Source: ZC4RG25 sp023428365 (GTDB taxonomy: Bacteria; Pseudomonadota; Alphaproteobacteria; Rhizobiales; Hyphomicrobiaceae). From it: a stretch of DNA of 64,000 bases. The stretch spans positions 434,001 to 498,000 of the forward strand of contig JBNOAI010000002.1 in assembly GCA_050283925.1 (NCBI GenBank), written 5' to 3'. The notes under the pieces are model-generated. The model ran no database searches. It saw only the letters and a list, made by a program, of their open reading frames with translations, and was not told the DNA's origin. Positions 8,171 through 17,924 of the stretch are shown here, piece after piece. A program made the position numbers and the translations under genes. Position 1 is the stretch's first letter. Every line of letters starts with the position of its first letter.

Positions 8171-8972
8171 GGGCCTCATCCGTCCAAACCTTGAACCCGC
8201 GCAACTCGCCCGGCCCGAAAATGTGTGTGAGCGGCACGTCGGCGGCATCGCGCCCGTAGGCGATGAGGATGCGCCCGATGCGCGGCGCGTTGTTGCGGGG
8301 ATCGAACGTATACCACCTTCCTCCGAGGTACACCTCCGTCCAGGCCGCGAAATCCATCGGCGCATAAGGTGGCGGCAAGCCGATATCGCTGACATAGCCC
8401 GTGCAGTATCGCGCGGGAATGTTGAGGCACCGGCAGAAGGTGATCGCCAAATGAGCGAAGTCTCGGCAGACGCCCTGCGGAACCGTGTACGCCTCGTAGG
8501 CCGTTCGTGTCGCGCGGGAGTGCTCGTAGCCGAACGTGATGTGCGTATGAACGAAATCGCAGATCGCTTGTACGCGGTGCCATCCGAGCGGTGTGGGTCC
8601 GAAAAGACGCCACGCCTCATCGGAGAGCCGGTCGGTTTCGCAGTAGCGGCTGCCGAGGAGGAACTGCAGCGTCTCGCCGGGCAATTGTTCCACCGTGTGC
8701 TGCACGGCGGCTAGGTCGACAGGATCGGCCGTGCCGGGATCGCGAACGATGGCGTTCATGCCGAGCGTGAACAAGCCGGGCGGCGCAACGAGGCGACTGC
8801 ACCAGTTGCCGAAGCTGTCGCGGTAGCTCCCGACCGGAACCGGTGGATTTGTCGTCAGATGATCCGGCAGTTCCAGATCGGGGGCCCGCGAGAAATGCAC
8901 ATTGACGATCGCGATCAATGGCGTTAGTTGGGTGAACTCAAAACCCAGCTCACATCCGACGCGAATGCGCAT
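8154..8972 (-). CDS. Small transglutaminase-like protein (copy 1 of a pair)
   Basis: This 272-residue protein has a short N-terminal beta region (MRIRVGCELGFEF) and a transglutaminase core. The catalytic Cys is in VPQGVCRDFAHLAITFCR, and the Asp pairing with the downstream His/Trp region is in WYTFDPRNN. At the usual His position the sequence reads DFAAWTEVYLGG, so the histidine of the triad is replaced; the paralogue at 42132-42953 has DFAAWMEVYLGG. The two proteins are highly similar over their length, including RNNAPRIGRILIAYGRDAAD, so they derive from a duplication or parallel transfer. Confidence 0.88.
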   Translation of the reverse strand: MRIRVGCELGFEFTQLTPLIAIVNVHFSRAPDLELPDHLTTNPPVPVGSYRDSFGNWCSRLVAPPGLFTLGMNAIVRDPGTADPVDLAAVQHTVEQLPGETLQFLLGSRYCETDRLSDEAWRLFGPTPLGWHRVQAICDFVHTHITFGYEHSRATRTAYEAYTVPQGVCRDFAHLAITFCRCLNIPARYCTGYVSDIGLPPPYAPMDFAAWTEVYLGGRWYTFDPRNNAPRIGRILIAYGRDAADVPLTHIFGPGELRGFKVWTDEALSASS

Positions 8973-9043
8973 GACATCTCCATCCGGTTGGGCGCGTTGC
9001 TGTCAGCGCGTGAACTAGAACGCCGTGATCTGCGCGTGTCTCG

Positions 9044-9367
9044 TCACCTGAAGCACGTTTCGCCAGCCGCGATCGGAATGGGTCCTGGCGCGTCGTGATC
9101 GCCCTTGCCGTTCGAAGCATCCCTCTCCTGTGCGGCGGCCAGATCTGTCGGATCGATTTCGACGAACTGCCTCTGTGCACTCGATGATCCAATCGCAGGC
9201 AGCATGATCGTGGTGGAAATACGCCGATAGGCGACAAACGACAGTCCGTCGATTGCCAGCTCGACGGTCTCGACCCGGTACGTGCCGGCTGGCTGTGTTC
9301 CAACAACGTCCCTAAGCGCGAAAGGATGCCGGAAGGTCACCAAACTGTCAGTCGTTTTCTCAGTCAT
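9044..9367 (-). CDS. Small hypothetical protein, family C (copy 1)
   Basis: This 107-residue cytosolic protein is closely related to the one at 30930-31253. Shared blocks are F-HPF-L-DV, PAGTYRVETVELAIDGLSF, AYRRISTTIMLPA and IDPTDLAAAQERD. Function unknown. The beta-rich central block suggests a small barrel or sandwich (inference). Confidence 0.72.
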   Translation of the reverse strand: MTEKTTDSLVTFRHPFALRDVVGTQPAGTYRVETVELAIDGLSFVAYRRISTTIMLPAIGSSSAQRQFVEIDPTDLAAAQERDASNGKGDHDAPGPIPIAAGETCFR

Positions 9368-9446
9368 GACGTTCTCCTGGCTCTACACTCCCGCACGCGC
9401 CCGATCATTGTGAGAGTAGTGGCTGGCCGCGCCTCCACCCGCGCTG

Positions 9447-9865
9447 CTACATCATTCCCACGCCGCCGCCGTGATCGTGTCCGGCGTGTGCGTCAGCGTT
9501 CTTCGGCGCTTCGGCGACACCGGCTTCCGTCGTGATCATCAGGGCGGCGATGGACGCCGCATCCTGCAAGGCGATGCGCACGACCTTGGCAGGGTCGATG
9601 ATGCCTTCTCAATCATGTCGCCGTATTCGTCGGTTTGTGCGTCGTACCCGAACGAGGCCGAGCGCTCGTCCATGACTTTGCCGACGACGATAGAACCCTC
9701 GACACCGGCATTGTCCGCGATCTGGCGTATGGGAGCTTGCAGCGCGCGGCGGACGATATTGATCCCCGCCTCCTGATCCTCGTTGTCGCCCTTGACGGTG
9801 ATCGCCTTGGTCGCCTTCAGCAGCATCACGCCGCCGCCCGGCACGATGCCCTCTTCGACGGCCGC
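9447..9865 (-). pseudogene. groEL: groEL 3' fragment
   Basis: The last ~140 codons of a GroEL chaperonin are present on the minus strand: AAVEEGIVPGGGVMLLKATK, NEDQEAGINIVRRALQAPI, SASFGYDAQTDEYGDMIEK, and a His/Gly-rich tail ending GHDHGGGVGMM before the stop at 9447. A one-base deletion near 9603 breaks the frame after DMIEK. The 5' three quarters of the gene are missing, and at about 9862 the sequence passes directly into an antiporter gene on the other strand. Confidence 0.88.
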
Positions 9866-11354
9866 ATCGCGGTAGGCTGGCTCATCGTTGAAGATCTGGC
9901 CATGGTGCTCGCTCTCGTTCTGCTGCCGGCGCTGGCAGGTGCGCTCGGAGGGGATGCGCGCGGCGTTGCTGCTCAGTTCGTCGGCGATAGCCTGGTGGCC
10001 GCGCTGCTTCTCACGCTGGCCAAGGTCGCCATATTCGTGGCTCTCGTTGTCCTGGTGGGTACACGGGTCCGTGCCGTGGCTCCTGCTGACGGTCGCACGT
10101 ACGGGTTCGCGCGAGCTTTTCACGCTGTCGGTATTGGCGCTCGCGCTCGGGATTGCCTATGGCTCGGCTGAATTGTTCGGCGTGTCGTTCGCACTCGGTG
10201 CGTTCTTCGCCGGCGTCGTGCTCAGCGAATCCGACTTCAGCCATCAGGCGGCGGCAGATTCGCTACCCCTGCAGGATGCCTTTGCCGTGCTTTTCTTTGT
10301 ATCGGTTGGCATGCTGTTCGACCCCGGCATCCTTCTGCGCCAGCCGCTGGAGGTCGCAGCCGTGCTGCTGCTCATCGTGTTTGGCAAATCGCTGGCGGCC
10401 TTCGCTATCGTGCTCCTTCGAGGTTATCCGGTTACCACAGCGTTGATCGTGTCCGCCAGCCTCGCACAGATCGGCGAATTCTCCTTCATCCTCGCCGGCC
10501 TCGGCGTTACTCTCGGCCTGTTGTCTCCCGAGGGCCGCGACCTAATCCTGGCCGGTGCGATCCTCTCGATCACGCTCAATCCGCTCGTATTTGCTGCCAT
10601 CGATCCGTTGGCTGCATGGTTTCGGGCGCGTCCGCGGTTGACTGCGTTATTGGAGCGGTCGAGCGATCGCTTCTCAACGCCGGTCGACAGGAGTGAAGAT
10701 ACCGGACTGAATAATCACGCCATCATCGTCGGCTATGGGCGCGTTGGCGAGATCATCGGTGACACGCTCCGGGCTCAGAAGCTCGCCTTCGTGGTGATCG
10801 ACGAGAACCGGCGGCGCGTGGAGAAGCTCCGCAAGCAAGGATTGATCGCCATTTACGGCGATGCCACCGCGGCAGGCGTCTTGGAGGACGCGGGCGTCAG
10901 CAGAGCCCGGCTGCTTATCGTCGCGATTCCCCAGGGCTTCCTCAAACGGTGCATTATCGAGCTGGCCCGCGAGGCCAATCCCAAAATCGACACTGCCGTG
11001 CGAACCCACCGCGCATCGGAACTCTCGTATCTCAAAGACCAGGGGATCGGCATCGCCATCATGGGCGCGCGGGAAACGGCATTCGGACTGTTGCGCTACG
11101 CCCTATCCAGCCTCGGACTTCCGGACGACCGAGCGCAAGAAGTCGTTCATGCGGCCCGCACGGCCGGCCAAGGCGGAGCATTCGAACGCGAGGTGAATAT
11201 TGATCCGCCCGAAACACCCCCTGAGAGAACATCGGGAAGAATGATCAGCGGAGCACGAGCAGTCCTGCAAGGCGCGTGTCAGCTCTCCATAGCCCGTAGC
11301 AGCGCCGCTATCTTGATCGTCGCGAAGTTCGAGAACGTATCGGAGATCGCATAG
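9866..11354 (+). pseudogene. CPA2 cation/proton antiporter (YbaL/KefB type), 5'-truncated and frameshifted
   Basis: The membrane part starts abruptly at RIAVGWLIVEDLAMVL and runs to LVVLVGTRV. A one-base shift near 10070 moves the frame to VPWLLLTVARTGSRELF, AYGSAELFGVSFALGAFFAG and FVSVGMLFDPGIL. A RCK/TrkA-N domain follows (HAIIVGYGRVGEIIGDTL, then VVIDEN). The match to E. coli YbaL is good in order and length, but roughly the first 170 residues are lost and replaced by groEL sequence. The C-terminal end runs 76 bp into the convergent GH130 gene. Not expected to be functional. Confidence 0.85.
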
Positions 11355-12565
11355 GGCAAAATGATGCGGTCACCATGGCGCATCCCGCCGCACGTATAGA
11401 CGACGTTGGGCACGTAACCCGCACGTTCTGTGGGATCGGGACGGACGAGCGGTTCGCGCGAGCGCGCCAGAACTTTCGATGGGTCGTTCTTGTCGAGCAG
11501 AGCGGCTCCGATGGAATATTTGCGCACCGGCCCGACGCCGTGCGTCAGAAGAAGCCAACCTTCATCCAGCTCGATGGGCGATCCGCAATTGCCGATCTGG
11601 ACGAACTCCCAAGGAAATGCCGGCTTCAGAAAGGGCTGTCCGCCCTCCCAGGTGTAGAGGTCGTCGGAAAACATCAGGTACAGGTTCTCGTTGTCCTGGC
11701 GCCCGATCATGGCAAATCGGTCGTCAAGCCTGCGCGGGAAAAGGCCCATGCCCTTGTTTCCCGCGGCTGCGCCTCGGAGTGGCGTCATCCTGAAAGTCCG
11801 GAAGTCCGTCGTCTCGATGAACTCCGAACGGATCGCTCTTCCGCTGTAGGCGGTGTAGGTGGCGTAGTATCGCTTGCGTCCATTGTCCTCGAACTCAACG
11901 AACCTCGCGTCCTCGATGCCATTCATCTGGCTGTCGGTGATCGGGAAGATGACGCGCTCGCTGATATCGTCCTCCGGGCCAAACACGATTTCGACGTCGT
12001 CTCCATTGGGCCGATCCGTCCGGTTTGTCACTGTGGGGACGGAGGCCAGCCGCGCCGTAGGATCAACAGTGACTTTACCGTCGACATCGAGAGAGCCGGT
12101 GCGGAAGGTCAGTGATGAGATATGGCCTTCGCCGACGGCGCGAAGACTCAGGATGAACCGGCAACTACCGTCACGCATACCCGTTTGGTCCGGGTGACGG
12201 ACAATGCTTGGATTGAACAAAGCCGACGCCTCGAACGCATACTCATGAAGGAAGTAGGCGCCGACCAGCTGACGCTGAGCGTCGGTAAACACGGCGTGTG
12301 GATCGAATGCGGCCTCCATCTCCGTCGCGCGAGCGCCGAACAGCTGGAGCAGGTTTCGGTGGCGTCCCGCAAAATTCTCGAGGACGTCCGCCAGCTGCTG
12401 AGCCACTTCTGCCGGTTCCAACGCGAGTACGCGCTCGACGATGTGATTGGCTCTCGTCTTGTCCACCGCATTGAAATCACGCGGCTCGGTCGCCGGCTTG
12501 AACGGCCGGACGATGACGCGCGCAGGGTCTGGCCGCAAATGCAAAGCCTGCCGATTGAAAAACAT
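11279..12565 (-). CDS. GH130-type mannoside phosphorylase/hydrolase-like protein
   Basis: This protein of ~428 residues has the five-bladed beta-propeller features of GH130: FNPSIVRHPDQTG, GIEDARFVEFEDNGRKRYYATYTAY, GRQDNENLYLMFSDDLYTWEGG and IGNCGSPIELDEGWLLLTHGVGP. Characterised members cleave beta-mannosides, mostly by phosphorolysis. I chose the ATG at 12565; a TTG four codons earlier is possible. It is 49 bp downstream of the glycosyltransferase and follows ManA, which suggests a shared mannose pathway. Whether it acts as phosphorylase or hydrolase cannot be judged here. Confidence 0.82.
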   Translation of the reverse strand: MFFNRQALHLRPDPARVIVRPFKPATEPRDFNAVDKTRANHIVERVLALEPAEVAQQLADVLENFAGRHRNLLQLFGARATEMEAAFDPHAVFTDAQRQLVGAYFLHEYAFEASALFNPSIVRHPDQTGMRDGSCRFILSLRAVGEGHISSLTFRTGSLDVDGKVTVDPTARLASVPTVTNRTDRPNGDDVEIVFGPEDDISERVIFPITDSQMNGIEDARFVEFEDNGRKRYYATYTAYSGRAIRSEFIETTDFRTFRMTPLRGAAAGNKGMGLFPRRLDDRFAMIGRQDNENLYLMFSDDLYTWEGGQPFLKPAFPWEFVQIGNCGSPIELDEGWLLLTHGVGPVRKYSIGAALLDKNDPSKVLARSREPLVRPDPTERAGYVPNVVYTCGGMRHGDRIILPYAISDTFSNFATIKIAALLRAMES

Positions 12566-12614
12566 AGGATGAGACAAGACGGCCCCCTCGGGTCGTTCGG
12601 ATATGACCGGAAAC

Positions 12615-14905
12615 CTAGGCGCTGAGAGCGACCGACAACGGCCGTTGAACGCGATCGAAATTCGCGCCGGTCTCAGCGTGTCGGCGCATATCGACGAGAG
12701 CGAGAAGATAGGAGACGACAGACTCGGCGCCTCGGTTCTCATTGGGTCGATCGGGGTGGAGACCATCCATGCAGGCGCCTGTCGCAGGATTCACTAGCGC
12801 AACTCGGAGGTCATTCTTGCCAAGAAACCAATCGAACGCCGTCATTGCGGTTTGCCCCCAGTCCGACTGTTTATCCACGCGTGCCGCAGCGAGGCAGGCC
12901 GAGATCGTTGCGGCGGCCTCGACCGGCTGCTGGTCGAACGGCTCAGGCGCTCTGTTGCGATGACCGAAGCTGTCTGACCCGACAGGGCGGAAGTGACCGG
13001 ATGGCGCAGCCTGCTGCGACATCAGCCAGCGTAGGGATCGCAGACCAGCCACGGCATATCTTGTGTTTCCGGTCGTCGCGGCGGTTTGGATCAGGGCCTG
13101 CGGCAGGCGTGCGTTGTCGTAGGCGAGAACATCCTCGAACCACGCCCAGCCACCTGCCCTCTTTACAGCCAACGCGGTCATCAAACGGTCAGCCAGTACA
13201 GCGCGCAACCGATTGGCGGAGACATCGTCGGCTGCTGACGGACAATAGGCATCCAGCGCCAGCAGCGTGAAGGCCCAGGCGCGTGGCGACGTGAAGGTTT
13301 CGGCAGTGGGCAACGCAGCTTTGAACAGCGCCTTCGCCCAATTGCGCCGCGATCTATCGGCATCCTTGGTCGCGCAAACGGCCAAGGCCCACAGCGTCCG
13401 GCCGTGGCTATCCTCGGAGCCCTGGTCTTCAAGCCAGCGTCGGTCGTAGCTCATGAAATTGCGAAAGCGCCGTGTATCGGGGTTCCAGGCGTGCTGGACG
13501 AATGCGGCGAACCGCGTCGTCAGCATTTCGGGCAACCGTACGCCTCCAGCTTCGGCAAGATTGGAGGCGAAGAGCAAAGCGCGGGCATTGTCGTCGACAC
13601 AGTAGCCGTGCGAGCGGTCAGGAATGCCATGCACGGCGTGCTGAAGGAGGCCCGTGCTGTCGCACATCGAGAGGAGATGATCGGTTCGAATGTCGGGCAG
13701 TGAAGCCTCCCCCAGCCTCGGTACGTGTAGAGCGCCCGCGTTCGTAGGGCCGATGATCGTGGGTCGAAGGGCACTCTCAAACGTCGCCAGGTAGGCTCTG
13801 GCCGCCTGCGGCCAGGTCATGGAGCGGCTCGCCGCATAGGCGCGCTTGCGCATGGCATCGCGACGCACATCGTTGACCAGCAATGCCGAGATTTCCTTGC
13901 CGATGGCGCCGGAGTCTCCGAACGGCACGAGGATGCCGCGCCCGTCGGCGAGCAGCTCCTTGGCGTGCCAATAGGGTGTCGCGACGACGGCTTTGCCCAA
14001 TCCATAGCTGTACGCCAGCGTGCCGGACGTCATCTGCGCTTCATTGAGATACGGCGTGACGTAGACATCGCACATCGAGATGAAGTCCAGCAGCGTGGGC
14101 TGGTCGACGAACTGATTGAGGAACACGACGTGCTCGTCGACGCCGAGAGCCCCTACGCGCGCGATCAAACTGTCGCGATAGGTTTCGCCTTGATCGCGCA
14201 GCAGATTGGAATGCGTGGCGCCGAGCACGACATAGAGCGCCGTCGGGCAGGATCGGATGATCTCTGGCATGGCGTCGATCACGGCCTCGATCCCCTTGCT
14301 CGGCGACAGCAGGCCGAATGTGAGGATGACCGTTCGCCCCTCGAAGTCCAGTTTTTGCTTGGCGCCCGCAGACTCGAGAAATGGGAAATCGGGAATCCCG
14401 TGCGGAATGACGTCGATGTCATGCGCGGGGACGCCATGGCTCGTGTGGAGAAACTCCCTTCCCTTCTCCGACATCACCACCAGCTTCGAGGAACGCGCGA
14501 TGATTCGAGACATCACATCGCGCTGGTCAGGATTTGGGTTCGGAAGGACAGTATGAAGCGTCGTGACAATCGGCATATCAAGGCGCGACAGAAGCTCGAC
14601 GATGTGACCACCGGCGGCCCCGCCGAAGATCCCGTACTCGTGTTGCAGCGAGACGAGATCACCCCCCCTCTGTTGAGGAATTTTGCGGTTTGCAGGTAGT
14701 CATCGACCACGTCGTCGCGAAGCTCGATCCGGACAGGCTTCGGGTATCTGTAGGTCCTGCCGGGATCGTTCATGGCCACGACGCAGGTATCCAGATCCGG
14801 CCGCGTCTCCGCGACGGCTCTATGCAGATCGTGGGTGAAGGTCGCTATTCCGCAGCGGCGAGGCAAATGGTTGCCGATGAACGCGATACGTTGGAGTTTC
14901 TTCAT
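12615..14905 (-). pseudogene. Two-domain glycosyltransferase, frameshifted in a G7 tract
   Basis: The N-terminus reads MKKLQRIAFIGNHLPRRCGI and reaches YLQTAKFLNRGG. The frame then breaks at a run of seven G (minus strand, 14662-14668), and the family pattern resumes in the neighbouring frame as DLVSLQHEYGIFGGAAGGH. A GT4 glycosyltransferase domain follows (GLLSPSKGIEAVIDAM, TSGTLAYSYGLGKAVVATPY), then an all-helical C-terminal region resembling alpha/alpha-barrel glycosidases (HGYCVDDNARALLFA). Total length is about 763 codons. The ATG at 14905 has AAGGAG before it. One added G would restore the gene, so this may be phase variation, a recent mutation or a sequencing error. Confidence 0.82.
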
Positions 14906-15064
14906 GCGTTTCTCCTTTGCGCCCGCGTGTCGCGGCGCCATCGTCCAGGGGAAGCAGCGACGGCGTCAGGACTCGCTCTGACGTGCTCACGTCGTCGGAA
15001 TAAGGCTGTGTATGCTTCTGCAGCAGATTGCGTGCGACGTCGCTGGCGTAGGCAACAAGGCAGG

Positions 15065-15862
15065 TCAGGGAAGCGGCACCAATGCGGATGCCGGCTGTTT
15101 CAGCTTCCGCATAGATGGCGCCGCCTGCTGCGATCTTGACAGATCCGATGGTTGCCGAGCCGCTGAGCGCGAGCAGCTATGTCTCCCGATCCACTTCGAG
15201 GCACCAGATGGATTCCGGCGGCAGAAGAGCCGTTCGAGCACGAAATGCTGATTGGCCACCAGCAGCGTTCGTTGGCCTGATACGTGGATTGCCTGCGCAT
15301 CAGGCTCACCGACGCTTGTGTTCGCCGCCGCAACCGCGCAATCGAGATGAAGATCACGCTGCCGGCCGTAGTCGAACAGACGAAACGTGGTATCGCTGCG
15401 TTGCTGGATCTCGGCGATCACGAGCCCCGCGCCGATCGCATGGATCGTGCCGGCGGGAACCGATACGACATCGCCGACCGCCACCGAGCGCCACGCAACG
15501 AGGTCGGCAATCGAACCTTCCTCGATCGCTCGACGCAACTGCTGCGGTGAGCACGAATGGCGCAGCCCTAGAGCGACCTTTGCACCTGCCGAAGCCTCGA
15601 CGATGTACCAGGCTTCGGTCTTTCCGTTGGGCAGACCGATAGATCGCGCGAAGGTATCGTCCGGATGCACCTGAATGGACAACGGCTGGCTGGTGAACAG
15701 CAGCTTGAGCAGGAGCGAGGCAGGCGTTCGATCTGCGCTGGTTCGCTCATACCAAAGCTCGCCGATCGGCGTGCCGTCACATCCCGGTTGCGTCCAAGGG
15801 CGTGGATCGGCGACGCCCCAGGGCTTGATCACGGTGCGCGCGGCTACATGCTCAATTGGCAT
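15065..15862 (-). CDS. manA: Mannose-6-phosphate isomerase (class I), C-terminus disrupted
   Basis: This enzyme interconverts mannose 6-phosphate and fructose 6-phosphate. The metal-binding cupin is visible in LSIQVHPDDTFAR, KTEAWYIVEA and SVPAGTIHAIGAG, with the family's IQQRSDTTFRLFDYGR. After about residue 220 the frame shifts: the expected continuation (SIWCLEVDRET, then LLALSGSATIGSVKIAAGG) is in another frame and carries a TAG after DRET. The reading frame therefore ends in an unrelated basic tail at 15065. The catalytic region is whole, but activity is uncertain. It heads the manA-glycosyltransferase-GH130 set. Confidence 0.8.
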   Translation of the reverse strand: MPIEHVAARTVIKPWGVADPRPWTQPGCDGTPIGELWYERTSADRTPASLLLKLLFTSQPLSIQVHPDDTFARSIGLPNGKTEAWYIVEASAGAKVALGLRHSCSPQQLRRAIEEGSIADLVAWRSVAVGDVVSVPAGTIHAIGAGLVIAEIQQRSDTTFRLFDYGRQRDLHLDCAVAAANTSVGEPDAQAIHVSGQRTLLVANQHFVLERLFCRRNPSGASKWIGRHSCSRSAARQPSDLSRSQQAAPSMRKLKQPASALVPLP

Positions 15863-15908
15863 GAAGACCACCCCGCAGCCGGCACGGAGAAGCCGCTTCG
15901 GGGATCCC

Positions 15909-16055
15909 TCATCTTGACTTTCGACCGGATGGCTTAGTGGCCGCGCCCATGCCAGACTTCGTGAGGAAGGGTGTCTCCTGCGCCGCCGGCGTCTTCGGCT
16001 TCGCAGATTTCGGCTTTCGGATCTCGCGATTACCTTTTTGCTGACCTTTTGCCAC
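15909..16055 (-). CDS. Very small basic protein
   Basis: A 48-residue Lys/Pro/Ala-rich protein starting at a GTG: MAKGQQKGNREIRKPKSAKP and onward to GMGAATKPSGRKSR. GGAG sits 7 bases before the start. Short MAKGQ-type basic proteins like this occur widely in bradyrhizobia and are unstructured in appearance. Function unknown. Confidence 0.6.
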   Translation of the reverse strand: MAKGQQKGNREIRKPKSAKPKTPAAQETPFLTKSGMGAATKPSGRKSR

Positions 16056-16186
16056 GTGTCATCTCCATGTTCTGCTGTGCCGCACGAGGCGGCTTAGGTG
16101 AATTTCACTTGAATCGGCGCAAGTCGATTGGGTGTGGCCAGCGAGTGAGGCGAGCTCCCCGCCTGCCGCTTCGAGTCGCTTGGCGC

Positions 16187-16552
16187 TCAGTTCTTGCCGG
16201 CCACCTTGTCGTCGAGGATCAGCGTCGCGCAGGCACGTGACATGGACGAGTCGACAGACCCGGCTCCTGGCATCTTTGCCCAGCCGCCCTTCTCGATGAA
16301 GTTGCCTTGGTCCCAGGAGCTGACCTTCTTCAGCTCGTCGAGGCGTGCCACCGATTCCTGGTCACGTCGGAAATTGTCCGCACAGATGGGGGCGAGCGCC
16401 GTGACGACGGCCTCCGAAGCGCGCTGGTTGGCCTGAGTTGCCGCGCTCCCTGCGGTCATCCACCCACCCCAGGTGAAACCGAGGATCGCGAGCGCAATCG
16501 CGCCGCCCATCGCGCCCAACAGCGCGGGTTTCAGTTCGACTGGCATTTTCAT
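16187..16552 (-). CDS. Membrane-anchored small protein, family D (copy 1)
   Basis: A 121-residue protein with one N-terminal transmembrane segment (LLGAMGGAIALAILGFTWGGW) and a probably periplasmic C-terminal part containing VTALAPICADNFRRD and a GGWAKMPG motif. A paralogue is at 34276-34629 with the same layout (NWGGWVTSG, APICVEKFRQ, SGWATMPG). Two conserved cysteines (PIC, RAC) may form a disulfide. Function unknown. AAGGAA precedes the ATG. Confidence 0.75.
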   Translation of the reverse strand: MKMPVELKPALLGAMGGAIALAILGFTWGGWMTAGSAATQANQRASEAVVTALAPICADNFRRDQESVARLDELKKVSSWDQGNFIEKGGWAKMPGAGSVDSSMSRACATLILDDKVAGKN

Positions 16553-16817
16553 GATGTGATGTTCCTTGTTGCGTGTTGAACAACGGTGCCCAGCCAATCG
16601 AATGCCGCCCGGCAATACCTGACCTATCCGGCCCCGCTTGCAGCGGCGGAGCTCGGTCGATTATTCGAACTGAGTGATGCGACTGCGTGCCGTTGAAGTC
16701 AGCCGGATCAAGCTGTGATCTCGCCAACCTCCGCACGCCTGGAGATTCTGTCTAGCCGATATGCGGATGCGACATGCTGATCTAAAGCAGCCTCGGCTTG
16801 AATTCCGTGCTCGGTGA

Positions 16818-17552
16818 CTATTTCCGCTCGTCCGACTGCTCTTGAAATCCCGCCAGAAGCGTGAGCCGGTTCATATTGTGAATCGTCACTTTGCGATCCT
16901 TCAGCGTCATCAGCTTGCGCTCGCGAAGCTGCCGAAGCACTCGGTTCACGTGGATCGCACTCAGCCCCAGGGCGTCGGCGAGAACGTATTGGTTCAGCGG
17001 ACAGTCGAATTCCTGCTCGGTAGCGAGACCGACCAACCGCAGGCGCTCGCTCAACTCGAGAAAAAAATGAGCGGTCCGCTCGATGGCGCTACGCCGCCCG
17101 ATGCTGACGAGATGCTCGACAACCATCGCTTCGTCGCGTGATGCCGCCCATAGGATGGCCGCACCGAGCCGGGGAAACTCGTTGAAGATCTCCATCATGC
17201 GCGAAGCCTCGACGCTGCTGACAACGACGTCCGTCAATGCAGAGAACGAGTGATCGGAGGTCCGCAACAGGACGCTTCTCAATCCGACACAGTCACCGGG
17301 CAGAGGAAACGCAATGATCTGGCGTCCGCCGTCAGGCAGCAGCTTGAAGCTGCACGCCCATCCTGCCTGAAGAATGTAGGCCAGGTGGCCAGTCTGCCCC
17401 TCGTGCACGAGTTCCTTGCCGGCCTTCACACGCTGTGATGACGACTGGAGCTCGGCAAGACAGCCGGCCTCGCGATCCGACAGCTCCATGAACGTGCGGA
17501 GCTTTGTCGCGAGATGGCTGACCTTGTGCGGCAATCGATAGACCTCGTGCAC
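16818..17552 (-). CDS. Crp/Fnr-family transcriptional regulator
   Basis: A 244-residue regulator with an N-terminal cyclic-nucleotide-binding-type beta barrel (GHLAYILQAGWACSFKLLPD, FPLPGDCVGLRS) and a C-terminal Crp-type helix-turn-helix (LADALGLSAIHVNRVLRQLR). No FNR-type iron-sulfur cysteine cluster is seen. Proteins of this subtype are common in rhizobia, often near stress genes. It starts at a GTG; an internal ATG (MELSD) is an alternative. Target unknown. Confidence 0.88.
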   Translation of the reverse strand: MHEVYRLPHKVSHLATKLRTFMELSDREAGCLAELQSSSQRVKAGKELVHEGQTGHLAYILQAGWACSFKLLPDGGRQIIAFPLPGDCVGLRSVLLRTSDHSFSALTDVVVSSVEASRMMEIFNEFPRLGAAILWAASRDEAMVVEHLVSIGRRSAIERTAHFFLELSERLRLVGLATEQEFDCPLNQYVLADALGLSAIHVNRVLRQLRERKLMTLKDRKVTIHNMNRLTLLAGFQEQSDERK

Positions 17553-17675
17553 TGGCGCCAGCTTTGTGCGGCTGGGCTTAGCTATCCCAGGTTAGCAGGG
17601 TTTCGCCGCCATCGGTGTAGGTCTGACGTGAATACGCGATGAATCTTCATGCCGCCGAAGAGTGAGACATAGGCC

Positions 17676-17924
17676 ATGGCGTCGACAAACGACATCAAGG
17701 ACGTTGCCGCCGGATGTGCTGCGCTCGCGATCTGCGAGTCGCTACTGCTCGCGCTGACGGAGCTGAAGGTTCTCGACGACGGCGACGCGCGCGGCATCCT
17801 GGAGGATGCGGCTGCGACACATCGCGGGGCCGATAGTACTGCACCCGATGCCGCCATACATGATGAGGCCGCGCATATGATCGAGCACATCATTTCCGCC
17901 CACAACGCCTTGCCGAGGCGCTGA
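17676..17924 (+). CDS. Small hypothetical protein
   Basis: An 82-residue protein with a mainly helical pattern: AICESLLLALTELKVL, then a helix with HDEAAHMIEHIIS. It overlaps the following gene by one base (TGATG), so the two are probably co-translated. Function unknown. Confidence 0.65.
   Translation: MASTNDIKDVAAGCAALAICESLLLALTELKVLDDGDARGILEDAAATHRGADSTAPDAAIHDEAAHMIEHIISAHNALPRR

Noticed and set aside
9539..10123. A 194-codon minus-strand frame taken as one gene
   Set aside because: Only its second half is GroEL; the first half is antisense to the antiporter, so it is a chimera artefact.
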